Assembly: GCF_013055795.1 (NCBI RefSeq)
Contig: NZ_JABETO010000043.1
Location: forward strand, 1-48,315
DNA length: 48,315 nucleotides
Reading direction: 5' to 3'
Source of the DNA: Streptomyces sp. I05A-00742
GTDB lineage: Bacteria; Actinomycetota; Actinomycetes; Streptomycetales; Streptomycetaceae
Shown piece by piece: positions 39,928 through 48,315 of the stretch. How positions within the stretch are numbered: position 1 is the first letter of the stretch; every line of letters starts with the position of its first letter. The notes beneath the pieces are model-generated. The model made no database searches, was not told the origin of the DNA, and saw nothing but the letters and a program-made list of their open reading frames with translations. A program made the translations under genes and the position numbers.

Positions 39928-42900
39928 CTAAGAGTGCCATGCCGGTTGCCGGCGGTCCGCATCGGCCGGTGCCCCCGGCCCGTCCGCCCCGCCCCCCGCG
40001 GTCAGCCGGATCCGGGCGCCGGGACCGACCAGCGGTGCCCACTGGGCGGGAGCCGTGCGCAGCCAGCGGCGCACCCGGGCGCCGAAGGCGGGGATCTCCC
40101 GGGCCAGCTGGACCAGGCGGCGGTCGAAGCAGGCGGCGCCCTCGGCGGTGCGGACCATCAGCTGCCCGGTCAGGAGCACGAGGTCGCGCGTGCGCGCCTC
40201 GGCGCGCTCGGAGGCGCACTCGGCCACGGCGCGCAACAGCGCGTCGAGGACGGTGCCGCCCCGCTCGTACGGCTCCTGCTGCTCGCGCTCCAGGAGGACG
40301 TCGAGCAGTTCGCGCCGCAGTCCCCGGGAGGCCGCCGTCCCGGGAGCGGCGAGCACCGGGACGAGGGCGCGGCGGACCTGGGCGGGGCGGGTCCGCAGCA
40401 GGTGCGTCACCAGCGGGAAGAGGACGGCGCGGGCCGACGGGCCGTCCTCCAGCCGCCGGTCGACGAAGGCCGCCACGTGCGGCGCGCTCTCCGGCCGGTG
40501 CTCGACGTGCTCGCGGACCAGGGAGGCCGCGCGGCGGGCCAGGGCCGGGTTGCCGACCTCGGCGAGGATCCGCAGGACGTCCGCCGGGCCGTCCCCCGGC
40601 TGGTAGAGGCGGGCCCGGAAGGCGCCGAGCACGGGCTCGGGGTGGGTGGTGAGGGCCGCGGCCAGGGCGCTGGCCGGCACCTGCGGGTCGCCGGCGGAGA
40701 ACCGGGCGACGGCCTCCGGCAGATGCTTGGCGCGGGTCAGCGGATCGCGGACGAGGACAGCGAGCGCGGTGCCGTGCAGGGCGCCCTCGGCGGGCCGGGA
40801 GAGCAGCGCCAGGGCGGAGTAGCGCAGCAGCTCGCGGTCGGCCTCGGTGGTGACGTGCGGCACGGCCTTGAGCCCGTACGCGGCGGCGGCGACGTGCAGT
40901 TCGACGCGGTCGTCGTGCGCCCAGCGGTCGACGGCGCGGCACAAGGCGGACGGCTCGTCCTCGGCCAGGGCGGCCAGCAGTTCGTCGGCCCTGGGGTGGG
41001 CGGCGCCCACGAGCGCGTCGGTGAGGTCGTCCACGGCGCGCTTGCGGTGGGTGTGGAGCAGCGCCTGGGCGGCCGTGGCGACGGTGGGGGCCGCGAACTC
41101 GCCGTCGCCGTCCGCCGGGGTCAGCAGCGGGTGGTCGTCGTCGAACCAGCGGCAGATGAGGGACTGGGCGGTGGACGGGTTGTCCCCGAGCAGCGCGGCC
41201 GTCGCCGGGAGGAAGCGGTCCGTCGGGAACGGCTGGGGCGCTCCGCCGGCCGCGCCGGGCGGTGGCCCGTCGGCGGGGACGAGCAGTCGCAGCAGGTCGA
41301 GGCGGTCGGCGAGGCCGAGGCGCAGCTGGAGCCAGAACGGCGGGCCGAACCGGGTGAGGCCGCCGAGGACGTGGGTCGCGGTGCTGTCGAAGCCGCCGGC
41401 CGCGCGCGAGCAGGCGGCGACCCGCTCGGCGAGCAGCCGCAGGACGGGGAGCTGGGAGGCGGCGTCGGGGAGCCGCAGCAGGGCCTCGGCGAGCAGGTGG
41501 GCGGCCCACCAGGCGGGGTCGGTGAGGGCCCGCGGGCGTCCGTCGGCGGCCCCCGCGCCCCCATTCGCCGCCGCACACTCGTCCGCCGCCGCACCCCCGC
41601 CCGCCCCCGCGCCCCCATCCGCCCCCACGTCTCCGTTCGCCGCCGGGGCGCCCTCGCGGCCGGACAGCGTCTCCACCGCGTGCACGAGGGCGGTCAGCCG
41701 GCGGGAGAGCTCCTTGGGGCCCGAGCGGCGGGCGAGCAGGAGGAGGGCCTGGAGGACCGGGCCGATGCGGTGCCGCGGAACAGGCAGCAGCGTGGGCTGC
41801 TCCTGCTGCTCCCCGCCGCCGCGCCGGCCCCGGCGTCTGGTCGGGCCGCGGGAGCCGGGCGGGGGCGGCACATGGCCCTCGGGCGCCCGGGCGGGGCCGC
41901 CGCCCCGGCGGGGAGGGAGCCGGACGGCCGCCTCGGCGGGCGGGCCCTCCGGTTCGTACCAGCGGTGGACGAGGGCGTGGAGGGCGGCGTCCAGGTCGAG
42001 GTGGGTGCCGTGCAGCCAGTCGGCGAACTCCTCGTGGGCGAAGCGGTAGCCGCTGCCCGCCGGGACGAGCAGGCCCTCGGTGAGCACGGCGGAGGCCCAG
42101 CCGGTGCGCCAGGGGAAGAGCTGCTCGAACGTTTCGCGCTCCAGCTCGCCCTGGCCGGGACCGAGGCACTGCCGGGCGGCCTCGTGGACCTGCCCGGCCA
42201 CCTTGGCGGCGAGCCTGCGGACGGCCGTGCCGCGCAGCGGTGGCCGGCGGGCGGCGGCGAGGCGCACGGCGATCCGCAGGCAGACGAGGTCGAGGTAGGC
42301 GGCGAAGACGTCCCACCGGTCGGGGGCGGTGTCGCCCTCCGACCGGTCCGCCCCGTCCGGCAGGGCGGCGCGGACCTCGGCGAGGAGCCGGAGGGCGAGC
42401 GGATGGCCGCCGTCCGGGACGGCGAGGGCGCCCGCGGGGATGCCGTACGAGACGCGGGCGCGCTCCGCGAGCTCGGGGGTGAGGCCGGTCAGCCGGACGC
42501 ACGCGGGCAGCGCCGCCGGGGGCGCGGCGGTGAGGGCCGGGGCGCCGGAGACCAGGGCCGTGGCCGGTGAGTGGAGGGCGGCCGGCGGGAAGAGGGCACC
42601 GGCCGTCTCCCAGTGCTCGGGACGGCAGGCGACGACCAGCCGGCTGCCGGTCCGCTCCAGCCAGCGGGCCGTCGCCGCGGTCCAGGCGGGCAGCGCGTGG
42701 GCGAGCAGGGGCGGCATCTCCTCGGGCCCGTCGAGGAGGACGAGCAGGGGCCGGCCGACGCGGTGGGCGAGCCGGGCGACGGCCTCGGGGGTGGCCGCCG
42801 AGGTGTCGCCGACCGTGCCCGCGGCGCCCGCCGAGGCGGTGACGATCCGGCCGGCGGCCTTCAGCGCCCGGGCGATGGCGTCCCGGACGCTCTCGTCGTC

Positions 42901-43851
42901 GGCGCGCAGGTCGGCGCCGCGCAGCCAGAGCGTCGGCGCGGGCTCCGCGCCGCGGGAGCGCCGGGCGGCGAGGGCGCCCAGTTCGGTGGTGCGGCCGGTG
43001 CCCGGCTCGCCGACCAGGCCGAGGACGTAGGGCCCGGCCGGGGTGCCGTCCTCCCCGGCCCGGGTCAGGACCCGGGCGCCGGCCGCCCCGCCGGCCAGGA
43101 AGCAGCTGAACTCCCGTACGGTCTCGGGCCGTTCGACGGGATCCCGCCAGGTGCGGGGGGTGACCACGGAGCCCAGGGAGGTGCCGGTGAGCTGGAGGGC
43201 GCCCGCGAGGTTGAGGTCGCGGCCGTAGGCAGGGACGGTCGCGGCGTTCCGGTCCAGGAGCGCGGCGAGTGGGCCGTCCGGGTCGGCGGCGGCGGTGGCC
43301 CGGAGCGGGATCGCGTAGCCGCCGGCCCGGCGCTCGGCGTGGAGCGCGGTACCGAGGACGCCGAGCACGGCTCCGGTGTCGGCGTCCAGCACGGGACCGC
43401 CGGTGGCCTCCTCCCCCAGCCGCAGCGGCGTCCGCTCGGGGAGGGAGAGTTCCAGCGCGGTGCGGAGCAGGTGGAAGCGGTCGGTGGCGGTGTACGTCAC
43501 CACGGGTTCGCCGACGATCGCGGCGTCGTGCCAGCGGCCGGCCCGCAGCCGGACCCGGGTGCCGTCCTCGATGTCCTCCGTCGCGGCGACGGCCAGCGGC
43601 GGCAGGTCCAGCCCCTCGGTCCTGACCAGGGCGAGGTCGCACTCGGGCAGCGGGGTGACGGCGTCCGCGCCGACGACGACGGTGCGGTCGCCCGCGGCGT
43701 GCAGCACCAGGCAGGCGAGGCCGTCGACCGCCTCGTGGCTGGTGATCAGGGTGGACCGGTCGTCGACCGGGAAGCCCGTGCCGCGCCGCCGCCCGGCGAG
43801 GTCCCTGATGCGCACCAAGGACTCGTCCGCATCGGTCCGCCGACCGCTCAT
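39928..43851 (-). CDS. Trypsin-like domain fused to a STAND-type NTPase with long helical C-terminus
   Basis: 1307 residues. The N-terminal ~185 residues follow the trypsin (S1) core: His39 (LITSHEAVDG), Asp72 (ECDLALVRTEG) and the nucleophile region EEATGGPVLD (147-156), which has Thr150 where GxSGGP would have Ser. The NTPase domain follows, with a P-loop GEPGTGRTT (281-289) that has Arg287 instead of the usual Lys, and Walker B LLVLLDGPEE (369-378). The remainder (about 500-1307) is Leu/Ala-rich and probably helical repeats, with Pro/Gly-rich and Gly/Ala-rich loops at about 690-720 and 765-800. Such protease-NTPase fusions act in conflict or signalling systems. The ATG at 43851 has GGGAGG about 8 bases upstream. 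Its role is unknown. Confidence 0.83.
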   Translation of the reverse strand: MSGRRTDADESLVRIRDLAGRRRGTGFPVDDRSTLITSHEAVDGLACLVLHAAGDRTVVVGADAVTPLPECDLALVRTEGLDLPPLAVAATEDIEDGTRVRLRAGRWHDAAIVGEPVVTYTATDRFHLLRTALELSLPERTPLRLGEEATGGPVLDADTGAVLGVLGTALHAERRAGGYAIPLRATAAADPDGPLAALLDRNAATVPAYGRDLNLAGALQLTGTSLGSVVTPRTWRDPVERPETVREFSCFLAGGAAGARVLTRAGEDGTPAGPYVLGLVGEPGTGRTTELGALAARRSRGAEPAPTLWLRGADLRADDESVRDAIARALKAAGRIVTASAGAAGTVGDTSAATPEAVARLAHRVGRPLLVLLDGPEEMPPLLAHALPAWTAATARWLERTGSRLVVACRPEHWETAGALFPPAALHSPATALVSGAPALTAAPPAALPACVRLTGLTPELAERARVSYGIPAGALAVPDGGHPLALRLLAEVRAALPDGADRSEGDTAPDRWDVFAAYLDLVCLRIAVRLAAARRPPLRGTAVRRLAAKVAGQVHEAARQCLGPGQGELERETFEQLFPWRTGWASAVLTEGLLVPAGSGYRFAHEEFADWLHGTHLDLDAALHALVHRWYEPEGPPAEAAVRLPPRRGGGPARAPEGHVPPPPGSRGPTRRRGRRGGGEQQEQPTLLPVPRHRIGPVLQALLLLARRSGPKELSRRLTALVHAVETLSGREGAPAANGDVGADGGAGAGGGAAADECAAANGGAGAADGRPRALTDPAWWAAHLLAEALLRLPDAASQLPVLRLLAERVAACSRAAGGFDSTATHVLGGLTRFGPPFWLQLRLGLADRLDLLRLLVPADGPPPGAAGGAPQPFPTDRFLPATAALLGDNPSTAQSLICRWFDDDHPLLTPADGDGEFAAPTVATAAQALLHTHRKRAVDDLTDALVGAAHPRADELLAALAEDEPSALCRAVDRWAHDDRVELHVAAAAYGLKAVPHVTTEADRELLRYSALALLSRPAEGALHGTALAVLVRDPLTRAKHLPEAVARFSAGDPQVPASALAAALTTHPEPVLGAFRARLYQPGDGPADVLRILAEVGNPALARRAASLVREHVEHRPESAPHVAAFVDRRLEDGPSARAVLFPLVTHLLRTRPAQVRRALVPVLAAPGTAASRGLRRELLDVLLEREQQEPYERGGTVLDALLRAVAECASERAEARTRDLVLLTGQLMVRTAEGAACFDRRLVQLAREIPAFGARVRRWLRTAPAQWAPLVGPGARIRLTAGGGADGPGAPADADRRQPAWHS

Positions 43852-44177
43852 CCGCCGAACCTCCCAGCGTGACCGTACGTCCGTACGCCCGTACGTTCCG
43901 ACGGTAGGCAGGTGTTGATCGGCGGGACAGATCGCGAGCCGAACGCGCCCCCTTGCACCCCCCTCGTTCACTCCGAGCGCCTGCCCGTTGGGGTGAATCG
44001 TGCGTATCAGATGGATAGAGAAGGAGGGAGGGGGGTCGTGGGGCGGGGAGCGCGGTGACGCGGTCCCCGCCCCACGGTGTTCCGGGGCTGCTCCGGGCCG
44101 TCCCCGGCCGCGGACCAGGCACGGATCGGAAGCGCGGATCAGGAGCGTGGGCCAGGAGCGCGGATCAGGAGCGTGGA
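43852..44177. other. 326-base gap with CGTACG repeats; no gene
   Basis: Upstream of the trypsin/STAND start, CGTACG hexamers (palindromes) occur three times at 8-9-base steps near 43875-43900 within ...CCGTACGTCCGTACGCCC..., a possible operator. The remainder is GC-rich without coding character apart from the 13-base repeats that run to the truB stop (separate entry). No clear promoter was found. Confidence 0.4.
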
Positions 44178-44181
44178 TCAG
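44119..44181. repeat. 13-base tandem repeats at the truB 3' end
   Basis: AGCGCGGATCAGG (44131-44143), AGCGTGGGCCAGG (44144-44156), AGCGCGGATCAGG (44157-44169) and AGCGTGGATCAG (44170-44181) follow one another, with a degenerate copy at 44119-44130. The alternation makes a 26-base higher unit. The last copy contains the truB stop codon (44178-44180). Confidence 0.7.
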
Positions 44182-45083
44182 CCGAAGACGGCGAGGCTCT
44201 TCGCCCGTCCGCCCTGGTTCTCCACCAGGGCGAGGAAGGCACCGTCCGGCCCGAAGACGGCGACCGGTCCGGTGGTGTCGAAGAGCGGCATCCGGACCCG
44301 GACGCCGTTGCCGAGCAGCTTCGCCTGCTCCTCGGTCACGTCCCAGCGCCGGAAGGCGGCCGCGACCGCGTCCGCGACGGGCATCACGGTCAGCTCCTCC
44401 TGGAGCTGGTCGAGCGTGCGCGCCTCGCCGATCCCGTAGGGGCCGACGCGGGTGCGCCGCAGCGCCGTGAGGTGGCCGCCGACGCCGGTGTCCGCGCCCA
44501 GGTCGCGCGCGAGGGCGCGGACGTAGGTGCCGGACGAGCAGACGACGGAGACCAGCAGGTCCTGCACCGGGGTGCCGTCGGCGGCCTCGGCCGGGTGCAC
44601 GCCGTGCACGGTGAACGACGAGACCGTCACCGGGCGGGCGGGGATCTCGAAGTCCTCGCCCTCGCGCGCCCGCTTGTACGAGCGCTTGCCGTCTATCTTG
44701 ATCGCGCTGACCTTGGACGGAACCTGCATGATGGCCCCGGTCAGCTTGGCCACGCCCGCGTCGATCGCCTCGCGGGTGACCCCGGAGGCGTCGGCCGACG
44801 AGGTGATCTCGCCCTCGGCGTCGTCCGTCACGGTGTTCTGGCCGAGCCGGATGGTGGCCACGTACTCCTTCTCGGTCAGCGCGAGGTGACCGAGCAGCTT
44901 GGTGGCCCGCTCGACGCCGAGGACGAGCACACCGGTCGCCATCGGGTCGAGCGTCCCGGCGTGCCCGACGCGCCGGGTCCTCGCCATGCCGCGCATCTTG
45001 GCGACGACGTCGTGCGAGGTGAAGCCGGCGGGCTTGTCGACGATGACCAGCCCGTCGGGGCCGGGCGGTGTCTTGCGCTTCAT
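44178..45083 (-). CDS. truB: tRNA pseudouridine-55 synthase
   Basis: 301 residues. TruB converts U55 of tRNA to pseudouridine. The catalytic motif GHAGTLDPMATGVL has Asp46, and the start GLVIVDKPAGFTSHDVV and KEYVATIRLGQNTVTDD are typical; the C-terminal RNA-binding tail (RVRMPLFDTTGPVAVF) is present. The ATG at 45083 overlaps the rbfA stop as ATGA, so the two are coupled. Confidence 0.97.
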   Translation of the reverse strand: MKRKTPPGPDGLVIVDKPAGFTSHDVVAKMRGMARTRRVGHAGTLDPMATGVLVLGVERATKLLGHLALTEKEYVATIRLGQNTVTDDAEGEITSSADASGVTREAIDAGVAKLTGAIMQVPSKVSAIKIDGKRSYKRAREGEDFEIPARPVTVSSFTVHGVHPAEAADGTPVQDLLVSVVCSSGTYVRALARDLGADTGVGGHLTALRRTRVGPYGIGEARTLDQLQEELTVMPVADAVAAAFRRWDVTEEQAKLLGNGVRVRMPLFDTTGPVAVFGPDGAFLALVENQGGRAKSLAVFG

Positions 45084-45535
45084 GCGGAGGTCGCGTCCCC
45101 GCTCTCGTCCTCGTCGCCCGGCTTGCGGTACGGGTCCGCCTCGCCGGCGAAGTCCTTGCCCGAGGCCTCCTGGCGCACCTTGGCGTCCAGGTTGCGGGCC
45201 CGGTCGAGGAGGTCCTCGATGGTCCGGGCGTTCTCCGGCAGGGCGTCCGGGACGAAGGTCAGGGTGGGCGTGAACTTGATGCCCGCCGCCTTCCCGACCG
45301 CCGAGCGGAGCATGCCCTTGGCGCTCTCCAGTCCGGCGGCAGCGCCGGCGCGCTCCTCGTCGTCGCCGTAGACCGTGTAGAAGACCGTCGCCTCCCGCAG
45401 GTCGCCGGTGACCCGGGTGTCCGTGATGGTCACGTGCGTGCCGAGCCGGGGATCCTTGATCCCGCGCTGCAGCTTCTGGGCGACCACCTCCCGGATGAGG
45501 TCCGCCAGCTTCTTAGCCCGCGCATTGTCGGCCAC
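45080..45535 (-). CDS. rbfA: 30S ribosome-binding factor
   Basis: 151 residues. RbfA helps late 30S maturation. The KH-fold core is seen in AKKLADLIREVVAQKLQRGIKDPRLG, VTITDTRVTGDLREATVFYTV and SAVGKAAGIKFTPTLTFVPD, followed by an acidic tail (PGDEDESGDATSA). The GTG at 45535 has AAGGAG 8-9 bases upstream. It lies between ylxP and truB in the conserved infB-ylxP-rbfA-truB order. Confidence 0.97.
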   Translation of the reverse strand: MADNARAKKLADLIREVVAQKLQRGIKDPRLGTHVTITDTRVTGDLREATVFYTVYGDDEERAGAAAGLESAKGMLRSAVGKAAGIKFTPTLTFVPDALPENARTIEDLLDRARNLDAKVRQEASGKDFAGEADPYRKPGDEDESGDATSA

Positions 45536-45588
45536 TGGTCCGTCTCCTTCTTGATTTCCGCCGTTGTGCTGTGGACGACCCGACGAGC

Positions 45589-45885
45589 TCAGTCGTCATG
45601 GTCACCGTGGAACCGCCGCCGTACGGAGAGCAGCTCCACCTCGGGCCGTGCGGCGACCCAGCGCTCGCAACGGTCCAATATGTCGATGAGGTGCTCCGTG
45701 TCCCCGGAGACCACCGCCAGGCCGATCCTGGCCCTGCGGTAGAGGTCCTGGTCGCCGACCTCCGCCACGCTCACCGCGAATTTGCGGTGCAGCTCGGCGA
45801 CGATCGGGCGGACGACGGAGCGCTTCTCCTTCAGCGACCGTACGTCGCCGAGGAGCAGGTCGAAGGACAGCGTCCCTACATACAT
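45589..45885 (-). CDS. ylxP: DUF503 family protein YlxP
   Basis: 98 residues. It has the YlxP/DUF503 pattern: MYVGTLSFDLLLGDVRSLKEKRSVVRPIVAEL, VAEVGDQDLYRRARIGLAVVSGD, HLIDILDRCERWV. Conserved between infB and rbfA in many bacteria. Linked in recent work to translation or ribosome assembly, though its role is unsettled. No good Shine-Dalgarno precedes the ATG at 45885, so the start may be leaderless or coupled to an upstream message. Confidence 0.93.
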   Translation of the reverse strand: MYVGTLSFDLLLGDVRSLKEKRSVVRPIVAELHRKFAVSVAEVGDQDLYRRARIGLAVVSGDTEHLIDILDRCERWVAARPEVELLSVRRRFHGDHDD

Positions 45886-45960
45886 GCGTGACGGGTGAGG
45901 CCCACCCGGGAGGCGTGAGATTCATGTGCTGTACGACTCTTCGAACCGTACACGCAACGG

Positions 45961-46003
45961 CCGGGGCCGATCGACGGAAATACGCTCCGCCGACCGGCCC
46001 CGG
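45961..46003 (-). terminator. Hairpin after infB
   Basis: CCGGGGCCGATCG (45961-45973) pairs with CGACCGGCCCCGG (45991-46003) with one mismatch and an inner CGGA/TCCG extension. It lies about 15 bases past the infB stop and probably partly separates infB from ylxP. Confidence 0.6.
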
Positions 46004-46018
46004 GGCGATCTACAGGGT

Positions 46019-48315
46019 TCAGCCTCGCGGCTTCTCCCGCATCTCGTAGGTCGCGATGACGTCGTCGATCTTGATGTCGTTGAAGTTTCCGAGGTTGATA
46101 CCGCCCTCGAAGCCTTCGCGGATCTCGGTGACGTCGTCCTTGAAGCGACGCAGACCGACGATGTTGAGCTCCTCCGCGATGACCTTGCCGTCGCGGATGA
46201 GGCGCGCCTTGGTGTTGCGCTTGACCTCGCCGGAGCGGATGAGGACACCCGCGATGTTGCCCAGCTTGGACGAGCGGAAGATCTCGCGGATCTCCGCCGT
46301 ACCGAGCTCGACCTCTTCGTACTCCGGCTTCAGCATGCCCTTGAGGGCCGCCTCGATCTCCTCGATCGCCTGGTAGATGACCGAGTAGTACCGGACGTCC
46401 ACGCCTTCGCGCTCGGCCATCTGGGTGGCACGGCCCTCGGCACGGACGTTGAAGCCGATGACGATCGCGTCGGAGCCGGACGCCAGGTTGATGTCGGACT
46501 CGGTGACCGCACCCACGCCGCGGTGCAGCACGCGGATGTCGACCTCCTCGCCCACATCGAGCTGGAGCAGCGAGGACTCGAGAGCCTCGACCGAACCGGA
46601 CGCGTCGCCCTTGATGATGAGGTTGAGCTGCTGGATCTCGCCGGCCTTGAGCACCTTGTCGAGGTCCTCGAGGGACACCCGGCGGGTGCGCTTGGCGAAG
46701 GCGGCGTTGCGCTCGCGCGCGGCGCGCTTCTCGGCGATCTGGCGGGCCGTGCGGTCCTCGTCGACAACCAGGAAGTTGTCGCCGGCGCCCGGGACGTTGG
46801 TCAGACCGAGGACGAGGACCGGGGTCGACGGACCCGCCTCCTCCACGTTCTGGCCCTTGTCGTCGAGCATGGCCCGCACGCGGCCGTAGGCGTCGCCCGC
46901 GACCATCGTGTCGCCGACGCGGAGGGTACCGCGCTGGACGAGGACGGTGGCCACGGCGCCGCGGCCGCGGTCGAGGTGGGCCTCGATCGCGATGCCCTGC
47001 GCGTCCTGCTCCGCGTTGGCGCGCAGGTCGAGCGCGGCGTCGGCGGTGAGGACGACGGCCTCGAGCAGCTTGTCGATGTTCAGACCCTGCTTGGCGGAGA
47101 TGTCGACGAACATCGTGTCGCCGCCGTACTCCTCGGCCACCAGGCCGAACTCGGTCAGCTGACCGCGCACCTTGGTCGGGTCCGCGCCCTCGACGTCGAT
47201 CTTGTTGACCGCGACCACGATCGGCACGTCGGCCGCCTTGGCGTGGTTCAGGGCCTCGATCGTCTGCGGCATGACACCGTCGTTGGCCGCCACCACGAGG
47301 ATCGCGATGTCGGTCGACTTCGCACCGCGGGCACGCATGGCGGTGAACGCCTCGTGACCCGGGGTGTCGATGAAGGTGATCCGGCGCTCTTCCTCGTTGA
47401 CCTCGGTCGCGACCTGGTAGGCACCGATGTGCTGGGTGATGCCACCGGCCTCGCCCGCGACCACGTTGGTCTTGCGGATCGCGTCGAGGAGGCGCGTCTT
47501 GCCGTGGTCGACGTGACCCATGACGGTCACGACCGGCGGACGCGCGACGAGCATTTCCTCGCCGCCCTCGTTCTCACCGAACTCGATGTCGAACGACTCG
47601 AGGAGCTCGCGGTCCTCCTCCTCGGGGCTGACGATCTGAACCGTGTAGTTCATCTCGCCGCCGAGGAGCTGCAGCGTCTCGTCGGAGACGGACTGCGTGG
47701 CCGTGACCATCTCGCCGAGGTTCATCATCACGGCGACGAGCGACGCCGGGTTGGCGTTGATCTTCTCCGCGAAGTCGGTGAGGGAGGCACCGCGCGACAG
47801 GCGAATGGTCTCGCCGTTGCCGCGGGGCAGCATCACGCCGCCCACCGACGGGGCCTGCATGGCCTCGTACTCCTGGCGCCGCTGACGCTTGGACTTGCGG
47901 CCACGACGGGCCGGACCGCCGGGACGGCCGAAGGCACCCTGCGTGCCACCGCGGGCACCGGGACCGCCGGGACGGCCACCGAAGCCGGGACGGCCGCCGA
48001 AGCCACCGCCGCCGCCACCGGGACCACCGCCGCCGGGACGGCCGGCGAAGCCGCCGCCGCCACCCGGACGACCGCCGCCGCCAGGACCGGCCGGACGGCC
48101 GGCGAAGCCGCCGCCGGGACGGCCGGCACCACCGGGACGACCGGCGCCACCGGGACCACGGCCACCGCCGCCGCCGGGGCCCGGACGCGGGCCGGCGGCC
48201 GGACGCTGCGGCATCATGCCGGGGTTCGGACGGTTGCCCGCCGGGCCGGGACGCGGGGCGCCACCGGGAGCCTGCGGACGGGGCATGCCGCCGGGCGTCG
48301 GGCGGGGACCGCCCT
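46019..48315 (-). CDS. infB: Translation initiation factor IF-2 (5' part cut by the window edge)
   Basis: About 765 codons are visible; the start lies beyond 48315, since the frame is open to the edge and streptomycete IF-2 has about 1000 residues. IF-2 is the GTPase that places initiator tRNA on the 30S subunit. After the Gly/Arg/Pro-rich N-terminal linker (GGGGGRGPGG... ending near RRGRKSKRQRRQEYEAM) the G domain has VMGHVDHGKT (G1), ITFIDTPGHEAF (G3) and VVAVNKIDVEG (G4), then the domain II-IV series ending KIDDVIATYEMREKPRG. Confidence 0.96.
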   Translation of the reverse strand, partial: GGPRPTPGGMPRPQAPGGAPRPGPAGNRPNPGMMPQRPAAGPRPGPGGGGGRGPGGAGRPGGAGRPGGGFAGRPAGPGGGGRPGGGGGFAGRPGGGGPGGGGGGFGGRPGFGGRPGGPGARGGTQGAFGRPGGPARRGRKSKRQRRQEYEAMQAPSVGGVMLPRGNGETIRLSRGASLTDFAEKINANPASLVAVMMNLGEMVTATQSVSDETLQLLGGEMNYTVQIVSPEEEDRELLESFDIEFGENEGGEEMLVARPPVVTVMGHVDHGKTRLLDAIRKTNVVAGEAGGITQHIGAYQVATEVNEEERRITFIDTPGHEAFTAMRARGAKSTDIAILVVAANDGVMPQTIEALNHAKAADVPIVVAVNKIDVEGADPTKVRGQLTEFGLVAEEYGGDTMFVDISAKQGLNIDKLLEAVVLTADAALDLRANAEQDAQGIAIEAHLDRGRGAVATVLVQRGTLRVGDTMVAGDAYGRVRAMLDDKGQNVEEAGPSTPVLVLGLTNVPGAGDNFLVVDEDRTARQIAEKRAARERNAAFAKRTRRVSLEDLDKVLKAGEIQQLNLIIKGDASGSVEALESSLLQLDVGEEVDIRVLHRGVGAVTESDINLASGSDAIVIGFNVRAEGRATQMAEREGVDVRYYSVIYQAIEEIEAALKGMLKPEYEEVELGTAEIREIFRSSKLGNIAGVLIRSGEVKRNTKARLIRDGKVIAEELNIVGLRRFKDDVTEIREGFEGGINLGNFNDIKIDDVIATYEMREKPRG

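Noticed and set aside
38969..44122. Very long minus-strand frame across ribF and the trypsin/STAND gene
   Set aside because: Its translation is Arg/Pro/Ala-rich and lies out of frame with two well-supported genes on the same strand.

Overview
The window is a very GC-rich chromosomal segment with strongly biased third codon positions, frequent GTG starts and 4-base start/stop overlaps. The gene set and the order rnj-dapA-thyX-dapB-pnp-rpsO / type VII secretion locus / ribF-truB-rbfA-ylxP-infB are those of a Streptomyces (or close relative) core chromosome; from memory the order matches the S. coelicolor block from infB (SCO5706) to rnj (SCO5745). Most genes lie on the minus strand, so the text below follows transcription from right to left where that matters.

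Layout. (1) 1-250: leader of an rRNA operon that starts just off the left edge, read leftwards. (2) 250-10040, all minus except one small gene: RNase J, DapA, ThyX, a small plus-strand membrane protein with a strong terminator, a two-TM/TPR-like protein, DapB, an M16 zinc peptidase, PNPase and ribosomal protein S15. (3) 10219-38796: a type VII (ESX) secretion locus. It has EccD and EccC (divergent), a WXG100-like-headed toxin with a YwqJ-like deaminase tip plus an overlapping immunity cassette, a DUF397 protein, a repeat-rich 0.7 kb gap, an operon of two WXG100 proteins with two unknown helical/Pro-Gly-rich proteins and a membrane-anchored subtilase, then MycP and EccB (minus), EccE and a partner protein (plus), a dead kinase relic, a PQQ-propeller Ser/Thr kinase, a pseudokinase, and a ParA/MinD-like EspI-type protein with a huge Pro/Ala-rich N-terminus. 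(4) 38929-48315, minus: RibF, a trypsin-like/STAND NTPase fusion, TruB, RbfA, YlxP (DUF503) and the C-terminal ~765 codons of IF-2.

How it fits together. The EccB/C/D/E + MycP apparatus, EsxA/EsxB-like secreted pair and an EspI-like ATPase form a complete actinobacterial type VII machine. The strongest accessory system is at 15900-20525: a 592-residue polymorphic toxin (CpnT-like WXG100 N-terminus, Gly-rich linker, deaminase tip) followed by four overlapping or nearly overlapping small genes. These are a SUKH-3 immunity protein, a free-standing copy of the deaminase tip with intact zinc-site motifs, a SUKH-3 protein with an unknown C-terminal half, and a CdiI_2-like + SUKH-3 double immunity protein. 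The other unusual items are the pseudokinase beside the PQQ kinase and the relic of a third kinase, the Thr-for-Ser trypsin/STAND fusion, a near-perfect 25-nt palindrome beside the rnj ribosome binding site, and dispersed repeats at 21150-21640 and 38880-38935. No tRNA, IS element or CRISPR array was seen.
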